Part shown: positions 20,123 to 29,492 of the stretch, piece after piece
Position numbering within the stretch: the stretch's first letter is position 1
How the letters are laid out: every line of letters begins with the position of its first letter
Source: an uncultured Aquimarina sp.
GTDB taxonomy: Bacteria > Bacteroidota > Bacteroidia > Flavobacteriales > Flavobacteriaceae
NCBI RefSeq assembly: GCF_947492405.1
Contig: NZ_CANLMP010000007.1
Coordinates: 124,001-188,000, forward strand
DNA: 64,000 bases
Reading direction: 5' to 3'
Notes under the pieces: model-generated
The model's input: only the letters and a program-made list of their open reading frames with translations
Told to the model about the DNA's origin: nothing
Database searches by the model: none
Program-made: the position numbers and the translations under genes

Positions 20123-23100
20123 ATGATAAAACTTAAACTAGCAATTATTGCATTTATTTTAATTGGGACACAGCATGTTTTTTCGCAAGAAGATAGTGTA
20201 AGTGGAACAGTTACGGATCAATCAAATATGCCCTTGCCAGGTGTAACAGTCTTGGTAAAAGGTACTACCAATGGTGCATTAACTGACTTTGATGGTAACT
20301 ATGAATTAGAAGGATTATCGAAAGGGAATATTTTGGTATTTTCTTATGTTGGGATGCAAACCGTAGAAAAAATTGTGATCGAATCAGGACAAATCAATGT
20401 TGTTATGATTCCGGAAGCAACAGATTTAGAACAAGTTGTGGTTATTGGGTATGGACAAAGTAGAAAAAAAGATCTTACATCGGCTATATCCACAATTAAT
20501 GCAGATGTTTTAGAAAAACAAGTCGTTACTAATATTGATCAAGGGATTCAAGGATTAGTATCTGGTGTTACTGTAACACGAAGCTCCGGACGACCCGGAG
20601 GAGCGGTATCTGTAAGAATACGTGGTACTACATCGGTAACCGGATCTAATGAACCTTTGTATATTATTGATGGAGTAAACGTTCAGAATTCAGAAAGTGA
20701 TTCCTTTAATTTTTCACGTTTCGGAGGAACTGGCGGGCAAACCGCAATAAGCCCTCTTTCTGCATTGAATCCAAATGATATCGAATCGATAACAGTTTTA
20801 AAAGATGCTTCTGCAGCAGCGATATATGGAGCACAATCCTCTAACGGTGTGGTTCTCATTACTACAAAAAGAGGAAAAGCTGGTAAAGCTAAGATAAATT
20901 ATGAGACATATGGAGGGATTCAAACGGCACCAAAATTATTGGATATGATGAATCTTAGAGAATTTGCAGCGTATTCAAATGAGGTTAGACAAAGTCCATC
21001 AACTAATTTGCCTCCAGCTCCGCAGTTTGAAAATCCAGGCATTTTGGGAGAAGGAACGGATTGGCAAAAAGCAATTTTTAGAGCCGCTCCGATAACCAAC
21101 CATCAATTATCAATTTCTGGAGGAAAAGAAAGAACAAAATTCTACGCTTCAGCAAATTATTTTGATCAAGATGGTATTATAATTAACTCTGGTTTAAGGA
21201 GGTTTGGTTTACGATTAAATTTAGATTATCAATATAACGATAGAATTAAATTTGGACACAATATTAATTTAAGTAGCTCATTAGAACAAATAGGATTAAA
21301 CGATTCTCGAAATGGAACTATTACATCAGCTTTAAGACAAACACCTGATGTACCCGTTAGAAATCCAGATGGGACGTTTGGTTCTCCAGAAAATGGTTTG
21401 GGTAATACAGGAGCACTTAACCCAGTAGCTGCTTCAGAAATAAGAAATAGCACGCTGGAACGTTTCAAAGTGAATGGAAATATTTATTTAGATTTAAAAT
21501 TAGCAAATAATCTTAAGTTTAGATCTGATTTAGGATACGATTACAATACAGCCAAAACAGAAAGCTTTTTCCCAACTTTTGATTTTGGATCACTTTCGAA
21601 TGGCTTGAATTCTGCTTTTAAAAGCGCGAATGAAGGATTGTATTATCTATTTAAAAACTATTTGACCTATACTCCTCAGATAGGAAATCATGGGTTGGAT
21701 ATTTTATTGGGAACAGAAGCTCAAAAAGTTCAATTTCAAGGATTATCCGGACAACGATCCGATTTCCCTAGTAATGATATTCCTGGTTTAAATACCGGTG
21801 ATGCAGAAACATCGTTATCAGAATCTTTCGAGGGAGCTCAATCACTTCTCTCATATTTCGGTAGAATTAATTATAATTATAACTCTAAATATTTTCTTTC
21901 AGCATCGCTTAGATACGACGGATCCTCAAAATTCGGTCCCAATAATCGATGGGGATTGTTTCCATCAGTATCAGCTGCATGGGTAGTTAGTGATGAACCT
22001 TTTATGGAAGGAATCGCTAGTGCTTGGAGTTATTTTAAGATCCGAGCTGGATATGGTACCAGTGGAAACCAGGATATTAATAATTTCCTTTACTTAAGCT
22101 TTCTTAGAAATCAAAATACAGCGCTTGGTAGTGGATTTAGTTTAGCCAATTTCGCTAATGCCGATGTAGCTTGGGAATCATTAATTTCTCCTAATTTGGG
22201 AGTTGAACTTGGTTTTGCGGATAACAAAATTAGACTGGATGTTGATGTTTATAGAAAAACATCCAAAGATTTTCTTGCGACAAGACCCGTTCCAGGCTTT
22301 TTAGGAAGTTTAAACACATTGTCTTTTATCGGGGTCAATGCTCCTGTAGAAAACTTTGGTGAAATGATCAATGACGGTATTGATGTGACGTTAAACACTA
22401 AAAATGTTACTAATGAGAAGTTTAGTTGGGATACTAATATTGTATTCAGTTTATATCGCAATGAAATCACAGAACTATCTGGTGAAAATGATGCTATTAT
22501 AGGTACATTAAGAGATGAGGAAATTATTGCAGATTTGACAAGATCAGAAGTTGGTCAGCCAATCGGAATGTTTTATGGTTTTGTAACGGATGATTTATTT
22601 AGAACCCAAGAGGAATTGGACAATGGTGTAATCCCAGCAGAGAGTAGTCGTAATGAGGCGACTGGCACCTGGATTGGTGATGTTCGTTTTAGAGACCTTA
22701 ATGGAGACGGTACCATAGACGATAATGATAGAACTTTTATCGGGAACCCACATCCAGATTTCACTTATAGTATAACTAATAACTTCCGATATGGAATGTT
22801 TGATTTATCAGTCTTCCTTCAGGGATCTTATGGTAACGACATTTATAATTATACCAGAACGTATATCGAGGGTGTAAATCGTTTTAATGCTAATCAAGCG
22901 ACTTCTGTAATAGATCGATTCAGTGCTTCAAATACAGATGGAAGTTTGCCAAGATATTCTGATGGAGATAAAAACGGAAACAATAGAGTGTCTGATCGAT
23001 TTATAGAAGATGGTTCTTATCTAAGAATTCAGAGTGTTACTTTCGGATGTACTTTGCCTAAAGATACGTTTGGTAAAACCAAAATTTTTGATCAAATTAG

Positions 23101-23260
23101 AGTATATACCACTATTCAAAATTTATACACCTTTACGGATTATTCAGGTTACGATCCAGAGGTAGGATCATTAAATCAAAGTGCTCTTTTTAAAGGGATA
23201 GACTTTGGTAGATATCCCGTTCCAAGAACAATGACCCTTGGACTAAATGTACAGTTTTAA
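20123..23260 (+). CDS. SusC/RagA-type TonB-dependent outer membrane transporter
   Basis: 1045 residues. Signal peptide to about residue 22 (HVFSQ), a carboxypeptidase-regulatory-like domain at about 26-100 (VSGTVTDQSNMPLPGVTVLVKG), a plug domain at about 110-235 (VVVIGYGQSRKKDLTSAIS; IRGTTSV; LYIIDGVNV; ITVLKDASAAAIYGAQSSNG, the SusC hallmark) and a C-terminal 22-strand barrel ending in ...LNVQF, the usual aromatic C-terminus. It imports oligosaccharides with TonB energy, and its SusD lid is encoded 21 bases downstream. Substrate (xylo-oligomers) is inferred. Confidence 0.96.
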   Translation: MIKLKLAIIAFILIGTQHVFSQEDSVSGTVTDQSNMPLPGVTVLVKGTTNGALTDFDGNYELEGLSKGNILVFSYVGMQTVEKIVIESGQINVVMIPEATDLEQVVVIGYGQSRKKDLTSAISTINADVLEKQVVTNIDQGIQGLVSGVTVTRSSGRPGGAVSVRIRGTTSVTGSNEPLYIIDGVNVQNSESDSFNFSRFGGTGGQTAISPLSALNPNDIESITVLKDASAAAIYGAQSSNGVVLITTKRGKAGKAKINYETYGGIQTAPKLLDMMNLREFAAYSNEVRQSPSTNLPPAPQFENPGILGEGTDWQKAIFRAAPITNHQLSISGGKERTKFYASANYFDQDGIIINSGLRRFGLRLNLDYQYNDRIKFGHNINLSSSLEQIGLNDSRNGTITSALRQTPDVPVRNPDGTFGSPENGLGNTGALNPVAASEIRNSTLERFKVNGNIYLDLKLANNLKFRSDLGYDYNTAKTESFFPTFDFGSLSNGLNSAFKSANEGLYYLFKNYLTYTPQIGNHGLDILLGTEAQKVQFQGLSGQRSDFPSNDIPGLNTGDAETSLSESFEGAQSLLSYFGRINYNYNSKYFLSASLRYDGSSKFGPNNRWGLFPSVSAAWVVSDEPFMEGIASAWSYFKIRAGYGTSGNQDINNFLYLSFLRNQNTALGSGFSLANFANADVAWESLISPNLGVELGFADNKIRLDVDVYRKTSKDFLATRPVPGFLGSLNTLSFIGVNAPVENFGEMINDGIDVTLNTKNVTNEKFSWDTNIVFSLYRNEITELSGENDAIIGTLRDEEIIADLTRSEVGQPIGMFYGFVTDDLFRTQEELDNGVIPAESSRNEATGTWIGDVRFRDLNGDGTIDDNDRTFIGNPHPDFTYSITNNFRYGMFDLSVFLQGSYGNDIYNYTRTYIEGVNRFNANQATSVIDRFSASNTDGSLPRYSDGDKNGNNRVSDRFIEDGSYLRIQSVTFGCTLPKDTFGKTKIFDQIRVYTTIQNLYTFTDYSGYDPEVGSLNQSALFKGIDFGRYPVPRTMTLGLNVQF

Positions 23261-23281
23261 AAAAATGAAAAAGAAAATAAT

Positions 23282-24841
23282 ATGTTCAGTATGAAAAATA
23301 GTAAGAATTTTTTAAAGTATTTCATTGTATTGACCTTTCTAACCTCTTGTGGTGATGATTTTTTAGAAATTGATGTTGTAGATTCTATTACAGAAGATAA
23401 TTTTTATCAAACAGATGATCAACTATTAGCTGGAGCAAACTCCTTATACGGGCAATCCTTTTTTACAACCAATGATAAGTTTATGTATTCTTTGGATATG
23501 TTAGCAGGTAACTCCATCGGTTTCGAAGGAGATGCTCCTTGGAGACTATTCTCTGTAGGAGTTAATAATGGTACGCTTTTAGAAGGATGGGAAGGTTTTT
23601 ATAAAGGAATTGCAGACGCAAATCAACTGTTAAAAGTTGTAGCAGGAGAATTGAACCCTGAGATTTCTGAAGAAGTTAAAAATCAAGTAGAAGGTGAAGC
23701 ACGATTTATCCGTGCCTTTTCGTATTTCTATTTGGTAAGATTATGGGGAGAAATTCCAGTTATTGATGAAATCACTTCAGACACCTCTACTTTATACCCT
23801 CTTAATACGGTTTCTAGTATCTATGCTTTTATAGAAAATGATTTACAAAAAGCAGCAGAGTTATTGCCTCTAGGTTCTTCTGGTGGAATAAGAGTAGGAA
23901 AAACGGCAGCTTGGTCGTATCTGGCAGAAATGTATCTAACCCGTAAGGATTATGCAAAATCCAGGGAGTATGCAGAATTGGTTATCAACAGTGGCTTACA
24001 TAATTTACAACCTAATTATCAAGATCAATTTATAGATCCGTCAGCAAGTGTAAATAGTGAAGGTATTTATAGATGGGTTTGGACTTCCATTAATGGATTA
24101 TGGGGTATACAAAATACAAACCAAGCCTACCTTATTGCAAGCGACGATGTCATTGGTAATGATGGTTCTTTCGGATCTGTGGCACCAAGTATTGATCTGT
24201 ATCTTGCCTTTGATAAGATAACAGAACCGGATGAAGAAGATTTACGAAGAAAATGGATTATTTGTGAACCAGGAAGAACGTACACTGAATTACTAACTAC
24301 CCAAGGAGGGTGGACATTTCCTGAAAATGGTGATGAATCTTCGACAAAGTTACGATATAGAAAATATGTGGTAGGATCCTTAAATGAGTATCCGAATGTA
24401 TTTTTTATGAGAACAGAAATGAGTACACAACTAATGAGATACGCAGATGTACTCATGATCTATGCAGAAGCTATTATGGGTGACGCAGATTCTACCGGAG
24501 ATGTTCAGGCACTAGATGCATTTAATCAAATTCGAAGAAGAGCGGGACTTTCAGAAAAAGCACTGTTAACCAGAGAAGCACTTATGGATGAAAGAAGAAT
24601 TGAATTTGCTTTTGAAGCTGGTAAATTTTGGCTTGATTTGGTAAGAATGGATAGAGGTATGGCAACATCTATTATAAGAAGTCAGGATCGAGGAACAGTA
24701 AATACGTTGGTTCCTTTAGATGTTTCATCGTTTTTTGTAGATAATGCCGGTGATAATGGCTTTACACTGCCAATTCCGTCTGCAGAGTTATCGTTTATAG
24801 ATACTGCAAGTCCAGCAATAGATTATGTAATTAATAATTAA
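23282..24841 (+). CDS. SusD/RagB-type glycan-binding outer membrane lipoprotein
   Basis: 519 residues, or 516 if the second ATG at 23291 is used; both give a lipoprotein signal ending LTFLTSCGDD. SusD features are the TPR-like N-terminal helices (EARFIRAFSYFYLVRLWGEIPV, the family signature region), the RYADVLMIYAEA motif, and DERRIEFAFEAGKFWLDLVRM near the C-terminus. It acts as the lid of the SusC barrel and binds xylo-oligosaccharides by inference. Confidence 0.95.
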   Translation: MFSMKNSKNFLKYFIVLTFLTSCGDDFLEIDVVDSITEDNFYQTDDQLLAGANSLYGQSFFTTNDKFMYSLDMLAGNSIGFEGDAPWRLFSVGVNNGTLLEGWEGFYKGIADANQLLKVVAGELNPEISEEVKNQVEGEARFIRAFSYFYLVRLWGEIPVIDEITSDTSTLYPLNTVSSIYAFIENDLQKAAELLPLGSSGGIRVGKTAAWSYLAEMYLTRKDYAKSREYAELVINSGLHNLQPNYQDQFIDPSASVNSEGIYRWVWTSINGLWGIQNTNQAYLIASDDVIGNDGSFGSVAPSIDLYLAFDKITEPDEEDLRRKWIICEPGRTYTELLTTQGGWTFPENGDESSTKLRYRKYVVGSLNEYPNVFFMRTEMSTQLMRYADVLMIYAEAIMGDADSTGDVQALDAFNQIRRRAGLSEKALLTREALMDERRIEFAFEAGKFWLDLVRMDRGMATSIIRSQDRGTVNTLVPLDVSSFFVDNAGDNGFTLPIPSAELSFIDTASPAIDYVINN

Positions 24842-24845
24842 AGAA

Positions 24846-26042
24846 ATGAAAAACAAATTAATAAATACGAATAAGGGATTACTTACCTTATCCTCTATAA
24901 TGGTCTTGTTCTTAGGGTTGTTTTCTTGTGAAGATAACGAAGACGATGGAGGAGAATTCGGTACGCCAGAAATTGCAACTATCCTATCTCTTGGTGATGA
25001 ACCTACGATCAATTCGGGTTTTCCGGATGAATTGGTTAGAGTAGAAGGATCAGGTCTAAGTGATATGAAAGAAATCGTCTTTGATGGAACTGTAAATACC
25101 TTTTTCAACTCAGCATTGAATTCTAATGTAGCGCTGTTCTTTAACGTTCCCTTTGATGCAGATCAAGGAAGTCGTTTTGGAACCCAAACAGTAAAATTTA
25201 CTAATCTTTATGGTGAAACGGTATCTTCTGAGTTTGAGATAAAACAACCCGAACCTACATTGACGGTTCAGGATACTTTTTCTCCACCAAAAGGAGAAGC
25301 TGGTGTAGAAATTAGAGTGTTTGGTAACTGGTTTTTTAATGTACAGGATGTGCTAATTGATGGAGAATCCGTAGGAGATTTTATCGTGGTTTCTCCTCAG
25401 GAACTTATTTTTACTTTTCCTGAAGGTAGAACCGAAACAACAGAGTTTACCGTAGTTACTTCAGCAGGAATGGTTTCTAAAGATTTACCGATTGTAGGAG
25501 GTGTTGTGGAGGTTTTAATAACTGATTTTGAAGGTAATGGGATACCAAATATTAATAACGATTATAATGCTGATTGGTTCAGTTATGGAGACAACATGTT
25601 TAGAATTGCCAATGGGATAGGTGCAGATGGAAGTACTGGAGCAGAAATTATTTGGGATGATACGGGCACAGATGGCTTTACAGGAAGTTCTCATCAAAGT
25701 ATTGCTTCTGTAACAACAGCTACGGATGCAGAAAATGCCTTCCTAATCATAGATATTAATGGAGATGGTTTTCCAGGTACGGTAATGGAATTTGTATTAG
25801 AAGACGATCGAAGCAATTGGCTAATCAAAGCTCCATTAGAAGGAACCGGATGGCAAACCTTAAGACTAAAAATGGCAGATTTCGGATTTGGATTTGATCC
25901 AGGAAATCAAGGGAATGGAGATGTAAATCCATCAACAATCATAGCTGTTAAGATGCAAATCAGCCATGAAGGAGGCGCTGGAGTGGTGCCTTCGGGATAC
26001 AAATATGATAATATTAAGTTCGAGATTTTAGAACTGGAATAA
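24846..26042 (+). CDS. IPT/TIG-domain surface glycan-binding lipoprotein
   Basis: 398 residues. A lipoprotein signal ends in LGLFSCED (cysteine about residue 28). Two IPT/TIG immunoglobulin-like domains follow (about 45-130 with VRVEGSGLSDMKEIVFDG, and 135-215 with IRVFGNWFFNVQDVLIDG). A C-terminal beta-sandwich (about 225-398, with DWFSYGDNMFRIANG and a DINGDGFPG acidic stretch) looks like a carbohydrate-binding module. Proteins of this layout directly after SusD act as accessory surface glycan-binding proteins. The start is four bases after the SusD stop. Confidence 0.85.
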   Translation: MKNKLINTNKGLLTLSSIMVLFLGLFSCEDNEDDGGEFGTPEIATILSLGDEPTINSGFPDELVRVEGSGLSDMKEIVFDGTVNTFFNSALNSNVALFFNVPFDADQGSRFGTQTVKFTNLYGETVSSEFEIKQPEPTLTVQDTFSPPKGEAGVEIRVFGNWFFNVQDVLIDGESVGDFIVVSPQELIFTFPEGRTETTEFTVVTSAGMVSKDLPIVGGVVEVLITDFEGNGIPNINNDYNADWFSYGDNMFRIANGIGADGSTGAEIIWDDTGTDGFTGSSHQSIASVTTATDAENAFLIIDINGDGFPGTVMEFVLEDDRSNWLIKAPLEGTGWQTLRLKMADFGFGFDPGNQGNGDVNPSTIIAVKMQISHEGGAGVVPSGYKYDNIKFEILELE

Positions 26043-26105
26043 CTAATATTAAAACAAAAAAAGCCCCAGTTTCTTTTTTGTAAAAAAAGAAGTTAATAAC
26101 CATAT

Positions 26106-26150
26106 CAAGGAGGAGCTGATTCAAGTTAAGATTTGATGAGATCCTCCTTG
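26106..26150 (+). promoter_or_regulatory. Intercistronic hairpin before the GH10 gene
   Basis: A 9-bp perfect stem (CAAGGAGGA with TCCTCCTTG) encloses 27 bases, 26 bases before the GH10 ATG. It could be a processing or stability hairpin or a weak terminator. The AGGAGG arm could also mimic a ribosome site. The function is not known. Confidence 0.4.
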
Positions 26151-26175
26151 TTGTATTAAATTAAAAAATAGTAAG

Positions 26176-27558
26176 ATGAAAATAGGAAAAATAAATAACT
26201 CAACATTTTATGTCATTGTATGCCTTAGCATACTGTCATTTATGTCATGCTCAAGCGATGATGATGATAACGGTTCTTCTGGAGCAATAGCACCAGTAGC
26301 CCAAGAAGCAAGTGATATTTCTTTAACAAGTTTTAATGCAAACTGGAATAATGTATTTAGAGCAAGTGAATATGTGTTAGATGTTTCTACTGATAGTGGC
26401 TTTAGTTCCTTCGTAGACGGTTTTGAGAATCTGTCTATAAACCAACTGTCTCAATCAGTTACGGGATTGATATCAAATACTACATATTATTATAGAGTGA
26501 GAGCAGTTGTAAGCGGAGTAGTCTCAGGAAATTCGAATACGATTTCGGTAGAGACAAATACGGAGTTCCCTGATGATGTTACCCTAAAGAGCGCTACAGA
26601 AAATAACTTTTTTGTCGGTGTAGCAGTTTCTGAAGCTAGGACTAATATATCCTCTTATGATGAAGTATATACAAGAGAGTTTAGTAGTATCACTGCAGAA
26701 AATGATATGAAAATGGCTGCTATCTTTACGGGTATTGATAATACCGGTGCAATTATATATGATTGGAGTAAAGTAGATGCACTAGTTGATTATGCAGAAG
26801 CAAATAATCTAAATGTACACGGGCATACACTGATCTGGCATAGAAGTCTGCCTCAAGCATTAGAAAATTTTAGTGGTACAAATCAAGAGTTTGAAGACTT
26901 AATAGAACAATATATAACAGATGTGTTGACTAGATATCAAGGCAGAATTAATTCTTGGGATGTCGTTAATGAAGCCATTGATGATGATCCAAATATTCAA
27001 TGGAGAGATACCGTTTTCTTACAGAGAATGGGTGAAGATTATGTCGAAAAATGTTTTGCTTTTGCAAGAGCTGCTGATCCTAATGTGAAGTTGTTTTATA
27101 ATGATTATAACATGACATTTGATGCTACGAAAAGAGGAAAAGTACTGGTAATGGTAGACGACTTGTTAGCAAGTGATCTTATAGATGGTGTTGGGTATCA
27201 AATGCATATAGATTACAATTTTCCAAGCACTCAACAAATACAAGATGCTACTGATGAGCTAGTTGCAAAAGACGTATTAATACATTTTGCAGAGTTAGAT
27301 GTAAAGGTAAACGCTGCGAATGATTTGACTGAACTTACTGAGGAAAGAGCAATGGCTCAATCTCAAAGAGTACAAGAAGTAGTAGAAATCTTTAATGCAA
27401 TTCCACAGAATAAGAAATATGCAATAACACTTTGGGGATTAAAAGATGATGATACTTGGCTTATTCCAGAAAATAACGGTCGACCAGAATGGCCTCTTTT
27501 ATTTGATGCTTCTTTTAATAAAAAACTAGCCTATCAAGGTTTCTTAGAAGGCTTATAA
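26176..27558 (+). CDS. Endo-1,4-beta-xylanase, glycoside hydrolase family 10, lipoprotein with N-terminal Fn3 domain
   Basis: 460 residues. A lipoprotein signal ends in LSFMSCSSDDDD (an acidic run after the cysteine is typical of Bacteroidota surface lipoproteins). A fibronectin type III-like domain covers about 38-130 (SLTSFNANWN, TTYYYRVRAV). The GH10 barrel covers about 140-460: AENDMKMAA, HGHTLIWH, the acid/base glutamate in WDVVNEAID (about 264), FYNDYN, and the nucleophile glutamate in HFAELDV (about 371). It cuts xylan at the cell surface. It ends the locus and is followed by a strong terminator. Confidence 0.95.
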   Translation: MKIGKINNSTFYVIVCLSILSFMSCSSDDDDNGSSGAIAPVAQEASDISLTSFNANWNNVFRASEYVLDVSTDSGFSSFVDGFENLSINQLSQSVTGLISNTTYYYRVRAVVSGVVSGNSNTISVETNTEFPDDVTLKSATENNFFVGVAVSEARTNISSYDEVYTREFSSITAENDMKMAAIFTGIDNTGAIIYDWSKVDALVDYAEANNLNVHGHTLIWHRSLPQALENFSGTNQEFEDLIEQYITDVLTRYQGRINSWDVVNEAIDDDPNIQWRDTVFLQRMGEDYVEKCFAFARAADPNVKLFYNDYNMTFDATKRGKVLVMVDDLLASDLIDGVGYQMHIDYNFPSTQQIQDATDELVAKDVLIHFAELDVKVNAANDLTELTEERAMAQSQRVQEVVEIFNAIPQNKKYAITLWGLKDDDTWLIPENNGRPEWPLLFDASFNKKLAYQGFLEGL

Positions 27559-27590
27559 TAGATTTTATTCATAACACACACATCGTCATA

Positions 27591-27630
27591 AACAATCCCT
27601 GTAAAATTATATTTACAGGGATTGTTGTTT
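27591..27630 (+). terminator. Strong terminator of the xylan locus
   Basis: Inverted repeat AACAATCCCTGTAAA with TTTACAGGGATTGTT around a short AT loop, then GTTTTG. Located 33 bases after the GH10 stop. Confidence 0.85.
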
Positions 27631-27632
27631 TG

Positions 27633-27674
27633 TGGAGAAGATGGGACCCGAACCCACGACCTCTTGACTGCCAG
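27633..27674 (-). tRNA. 3' fragment of a tRNA-Ala(GGC)-like gene, probable attachment-site remnant
   Basis: On the minus strand the sequence begins at an anticodon loop CTGGCAG, continues with the 3' anticodon stem TCAAG, variable AGGTC, a T arm GTGGG-TTCGGGT-CCCAT and a 3' acceptor strand CTTCTCCA. The 5' anticodon stem, D arm and 5' acceptor are absent: the sequence upstream of the loop is unrelated AT-rich DNA. Such fragments starting at the anticodon loop are classic products of tyrosine recombinase integration, and a broken recombinase gene lies 124 bases away. The loop reads GGC as anticodon if T is position 33. Confidence 0.6.
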
Positions 27675-27797
27675 TGAAAATTTTATATGTTGATATAATA
27701 TGTTAATTCTTTGTAAACAGTTGTATTTAAAAGAGTTTTAAAGAGGGTTGTATTTCTTAATTTGTTTTGTTATATGCAAATTATTCATACATAAATT

Positions 27798-28454
27798 ATG
27801 ACTCAAGAATACTCTATATCCATATATCTAGATACAAGAAGGGCAAAATCTAATGGTAAATATCCAGTTAAGTTAAGAGTTTTTACTCCTAATCCTCGAA
27901 AGCAGAAATTATATCCTACCATTTTTGATTTCACGGAAAAAAGAATTTGCTAGTGTTTGGGAAACTACCAACACAAGAAAAGCATACAAGGAAGCCAGGT
28001 ATGATTTACAAGCGGTAGAAAAGCAAGCAGTCGAAGTCGCCAAAAAAATAGTTCCTTTTTCCTTTGCAGCATTTGAGAGAAAACTTTTTAGAAAGAAAAA
28101 TGAAGGTGTAAAGGTATATTATCATTATAAGGGTATTATATCGGAGTATACAAAACAGAATAGAATTTCTACTGCTAATTCATATTCATACAGCAAAGAG
28201 CAATTAAAAATTTCACAAAATTCATAAATCAACATCTTAAGAAGTTGTGTGAAGCCAATAAACTTCCTGAGAATATTTCTACATATTGGGCACGCCATAG
28301 CTTTGCAACCTTATCTGTTAGAAAGGGGGCTAGCATGGAGTTTATACAGGAAAGTTTAGGTCATAAGGATATGGCTACCATGCAGGCATATTTTGCAGGT
28401 TTTGATGATGATACTAAGAAGGAATTTGCAAAAGGGTTGATGGATTTTGATTGA
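27798..28454 (+). pseudogene. Decayed tyrosine recombinase (integrase)
   Basis: Three fragments of one integrase in different frames. 27798-27950 encodes MTQEYSISIYLDTRRAKSNG... (the N-terminal arm typical of Bacteroidota integrases) up to a stop. At an A6 run near 27940 the frame shifts to one that continues TEKEFASVWETTNTRKAY... to 28227. From about 28200 a third frame encodes KNFTKFINQHLKKLCEANKL, then YWARHSFATLSVRKGAS, SLGHKDMATMQAYFAGF, with the box II Arg-His, Gly-His and the tyrosine. The middle of the catalytic domain, including the first catalytic arginine, is deleted. It lies beside the tRNA fragment, so it probably integrated an older element there. Confidence 0.8.
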
Positions 28455-28480
28455 CTATCTAAGAATATGGTTAAAGGGTA

Positions 28481-28705
28481 TCAGTTTTCAGGCTCTATAG
28501 AAAAGAAGTACACTTGATTATTCGCAAAAATTATTTCAAATCTAGAAGGATTATCATTCTTTACTTCTTCATAATCAATTTCTGGTTTAAGTGGTTGCTC
28601 CACTAATAAAATAGGTGCATTTATAGTAAGACCAAAAATCAACCCAGGCAATAGGGCTTGTAGCTTTTCCTTATCCTTTATAAGTTTTTTAAGTTTAGAA
28701 ATCAT
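28481..28705 (-). CDS. Small protein of unknown function
   Basis: 74 residues starting MISKLKKLIKDKEKLQALLPG, basic at the start and acidic after. It is convergent with the integrase remnant (27 bases apart) and lies 8 bases downstream of the next gene, so the two probably form a pair on the minus strand. No family recognised. Confidence 0.4.
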   Translation of the reverse strand: MISKLKKLIKDKEKLQALLPGLIFGLTINAPILLVEQPLKPEIDYEEVKNDNPSRFEIIFANNQVYFFSIEPEN

Positions 28706-28713
28706 AGGAAGTT

Positions 28714-29196
28714 TTATTCTAAGGTTAATACTAATAATTTACCAGTATCTCTATCTTTTTTAGAGATCTGATATACGGATAGAAATAAAGCGACTTCCTC
28801 TTGATGTGCAGTATTATGCACATTCTCTAATAGATTTTTTTTGGATAATTTTAGAAGTTCCAAGGGCGCATACTTTGTTTTAAAGTAATAAGTAATTATA
28901 GGATTCCATCTGCTTAGTCCTCGTTTTACTTCTTTATAAATATGAATCCAGTCATTCGATCCTTCGAACTCGCAAAAGTTTCCGTTGGGTAATATGGTAA
29001 ATCCAAAAGGATCCACAGCGCTCTCCCGATCCATATCAGATGAAATAATGCGTTTAAGATGATCAGATTGTAAAGGGCTTTTGGCATAGTAGAGTAAAAC
29101 TTCCATACGATGTAAAAGATCAAAGACTTCAATCTTTTGCATTCCTTCAAAATTACGCATGACTTTATATAATAGTTGTTGTTGTTCTTGTTTCAT
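28714..29196 (-). CDS. Cytoplasmic protein of unknown function in the mobile region
   Basis: 160 residues, no signal peptide, with a leucine-rich helical start (KQEQQQLLYKVMRNFEGMQK) and a middle with DWIHIYKEVKRGLSRWNPII. I do not recognise the family. It is the first gene of a likely two-gene minus-strand unit with the 74-residue ORF. The position between an integrase relic and RHS cassette relics suggests cargo or an orphan immunity gene, which is inference. Confidence 0.5.
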   Translation of the reverse strand: MKQEQQQLLYKVMRNFEGMQKIEVFDLLHRMEVLLYYAKSPLQSDHLKRIISSDMDRESAVDPFGFTILPNGNFCEFEGSNDWIHIYKEVKRGLSRWNPIITYYFKTKYAPLELLKLSKKNLLENVHNTAHQEEVALFLSVYQISKKDRDTGKLLVLTLE

Positions 29197-29492
29197 TGGT
29201 TGTAGTTTCTATTAGTATAGTGTACTAGAAAGAAGATATGTTACCCCAATATTTAGTTATTTATAGATTAAAATGTTTTTTCGCTTTTAGGCTATAAAAA
29301 ACCAGCTACAAATCAATGTAGCTGGTTCTTAGCTTTTATTTTCTTAATCGTACGCCACACAGATTGCAGATATGCGCTATCATATCCGAGCCATCGGGGT
29401 TATTAATAGCTTTTGACATTTGATGACATAGGTTTCAAATTTCTGGGTTAAAAACTATTGTCATCAATATCTTCAAAAAAGTAGACTGCTTT
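29197..29492. other. Gap with a cassette-type terminator and a tiny ORF
   Basis: 296 bases. It holds the terminator at 29299-29326 and a 35-codon minus-strand ORF (29312-29419) with the motif HICNLCGVRLRK, which runs into the terminator hairpin. The ORF may be the tail of a lost toxin or immunity gene. Nothing else is visible. Confidence 0.3.
29299..29326 (-). terminator. Terminator of the cassette family (relic D)
   Basis: Inverted repeat AACCAGCTACA with TGTAGCTGGTT, followed on the minus strand by a T6 run. The same stem (AACCAG-x-TACA type) occurs at 30939-30967, 37879-37904 and 44761-44786, always on the far side of a tip or immunity operon. This copy marks a fourth, decayed cassette. 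Confidence 0.7.

Noticed and set aside
27633..27674. A complete tRNA gene
   Set aside because: The D arm, 5' acceptor strand and 5' anticodon stem are missing.
28926..29150. 74-residue open frame inside the 160-residue gene on the same strand
   Set aside because: Completely contained in the longer frame, with no independent start evidence.
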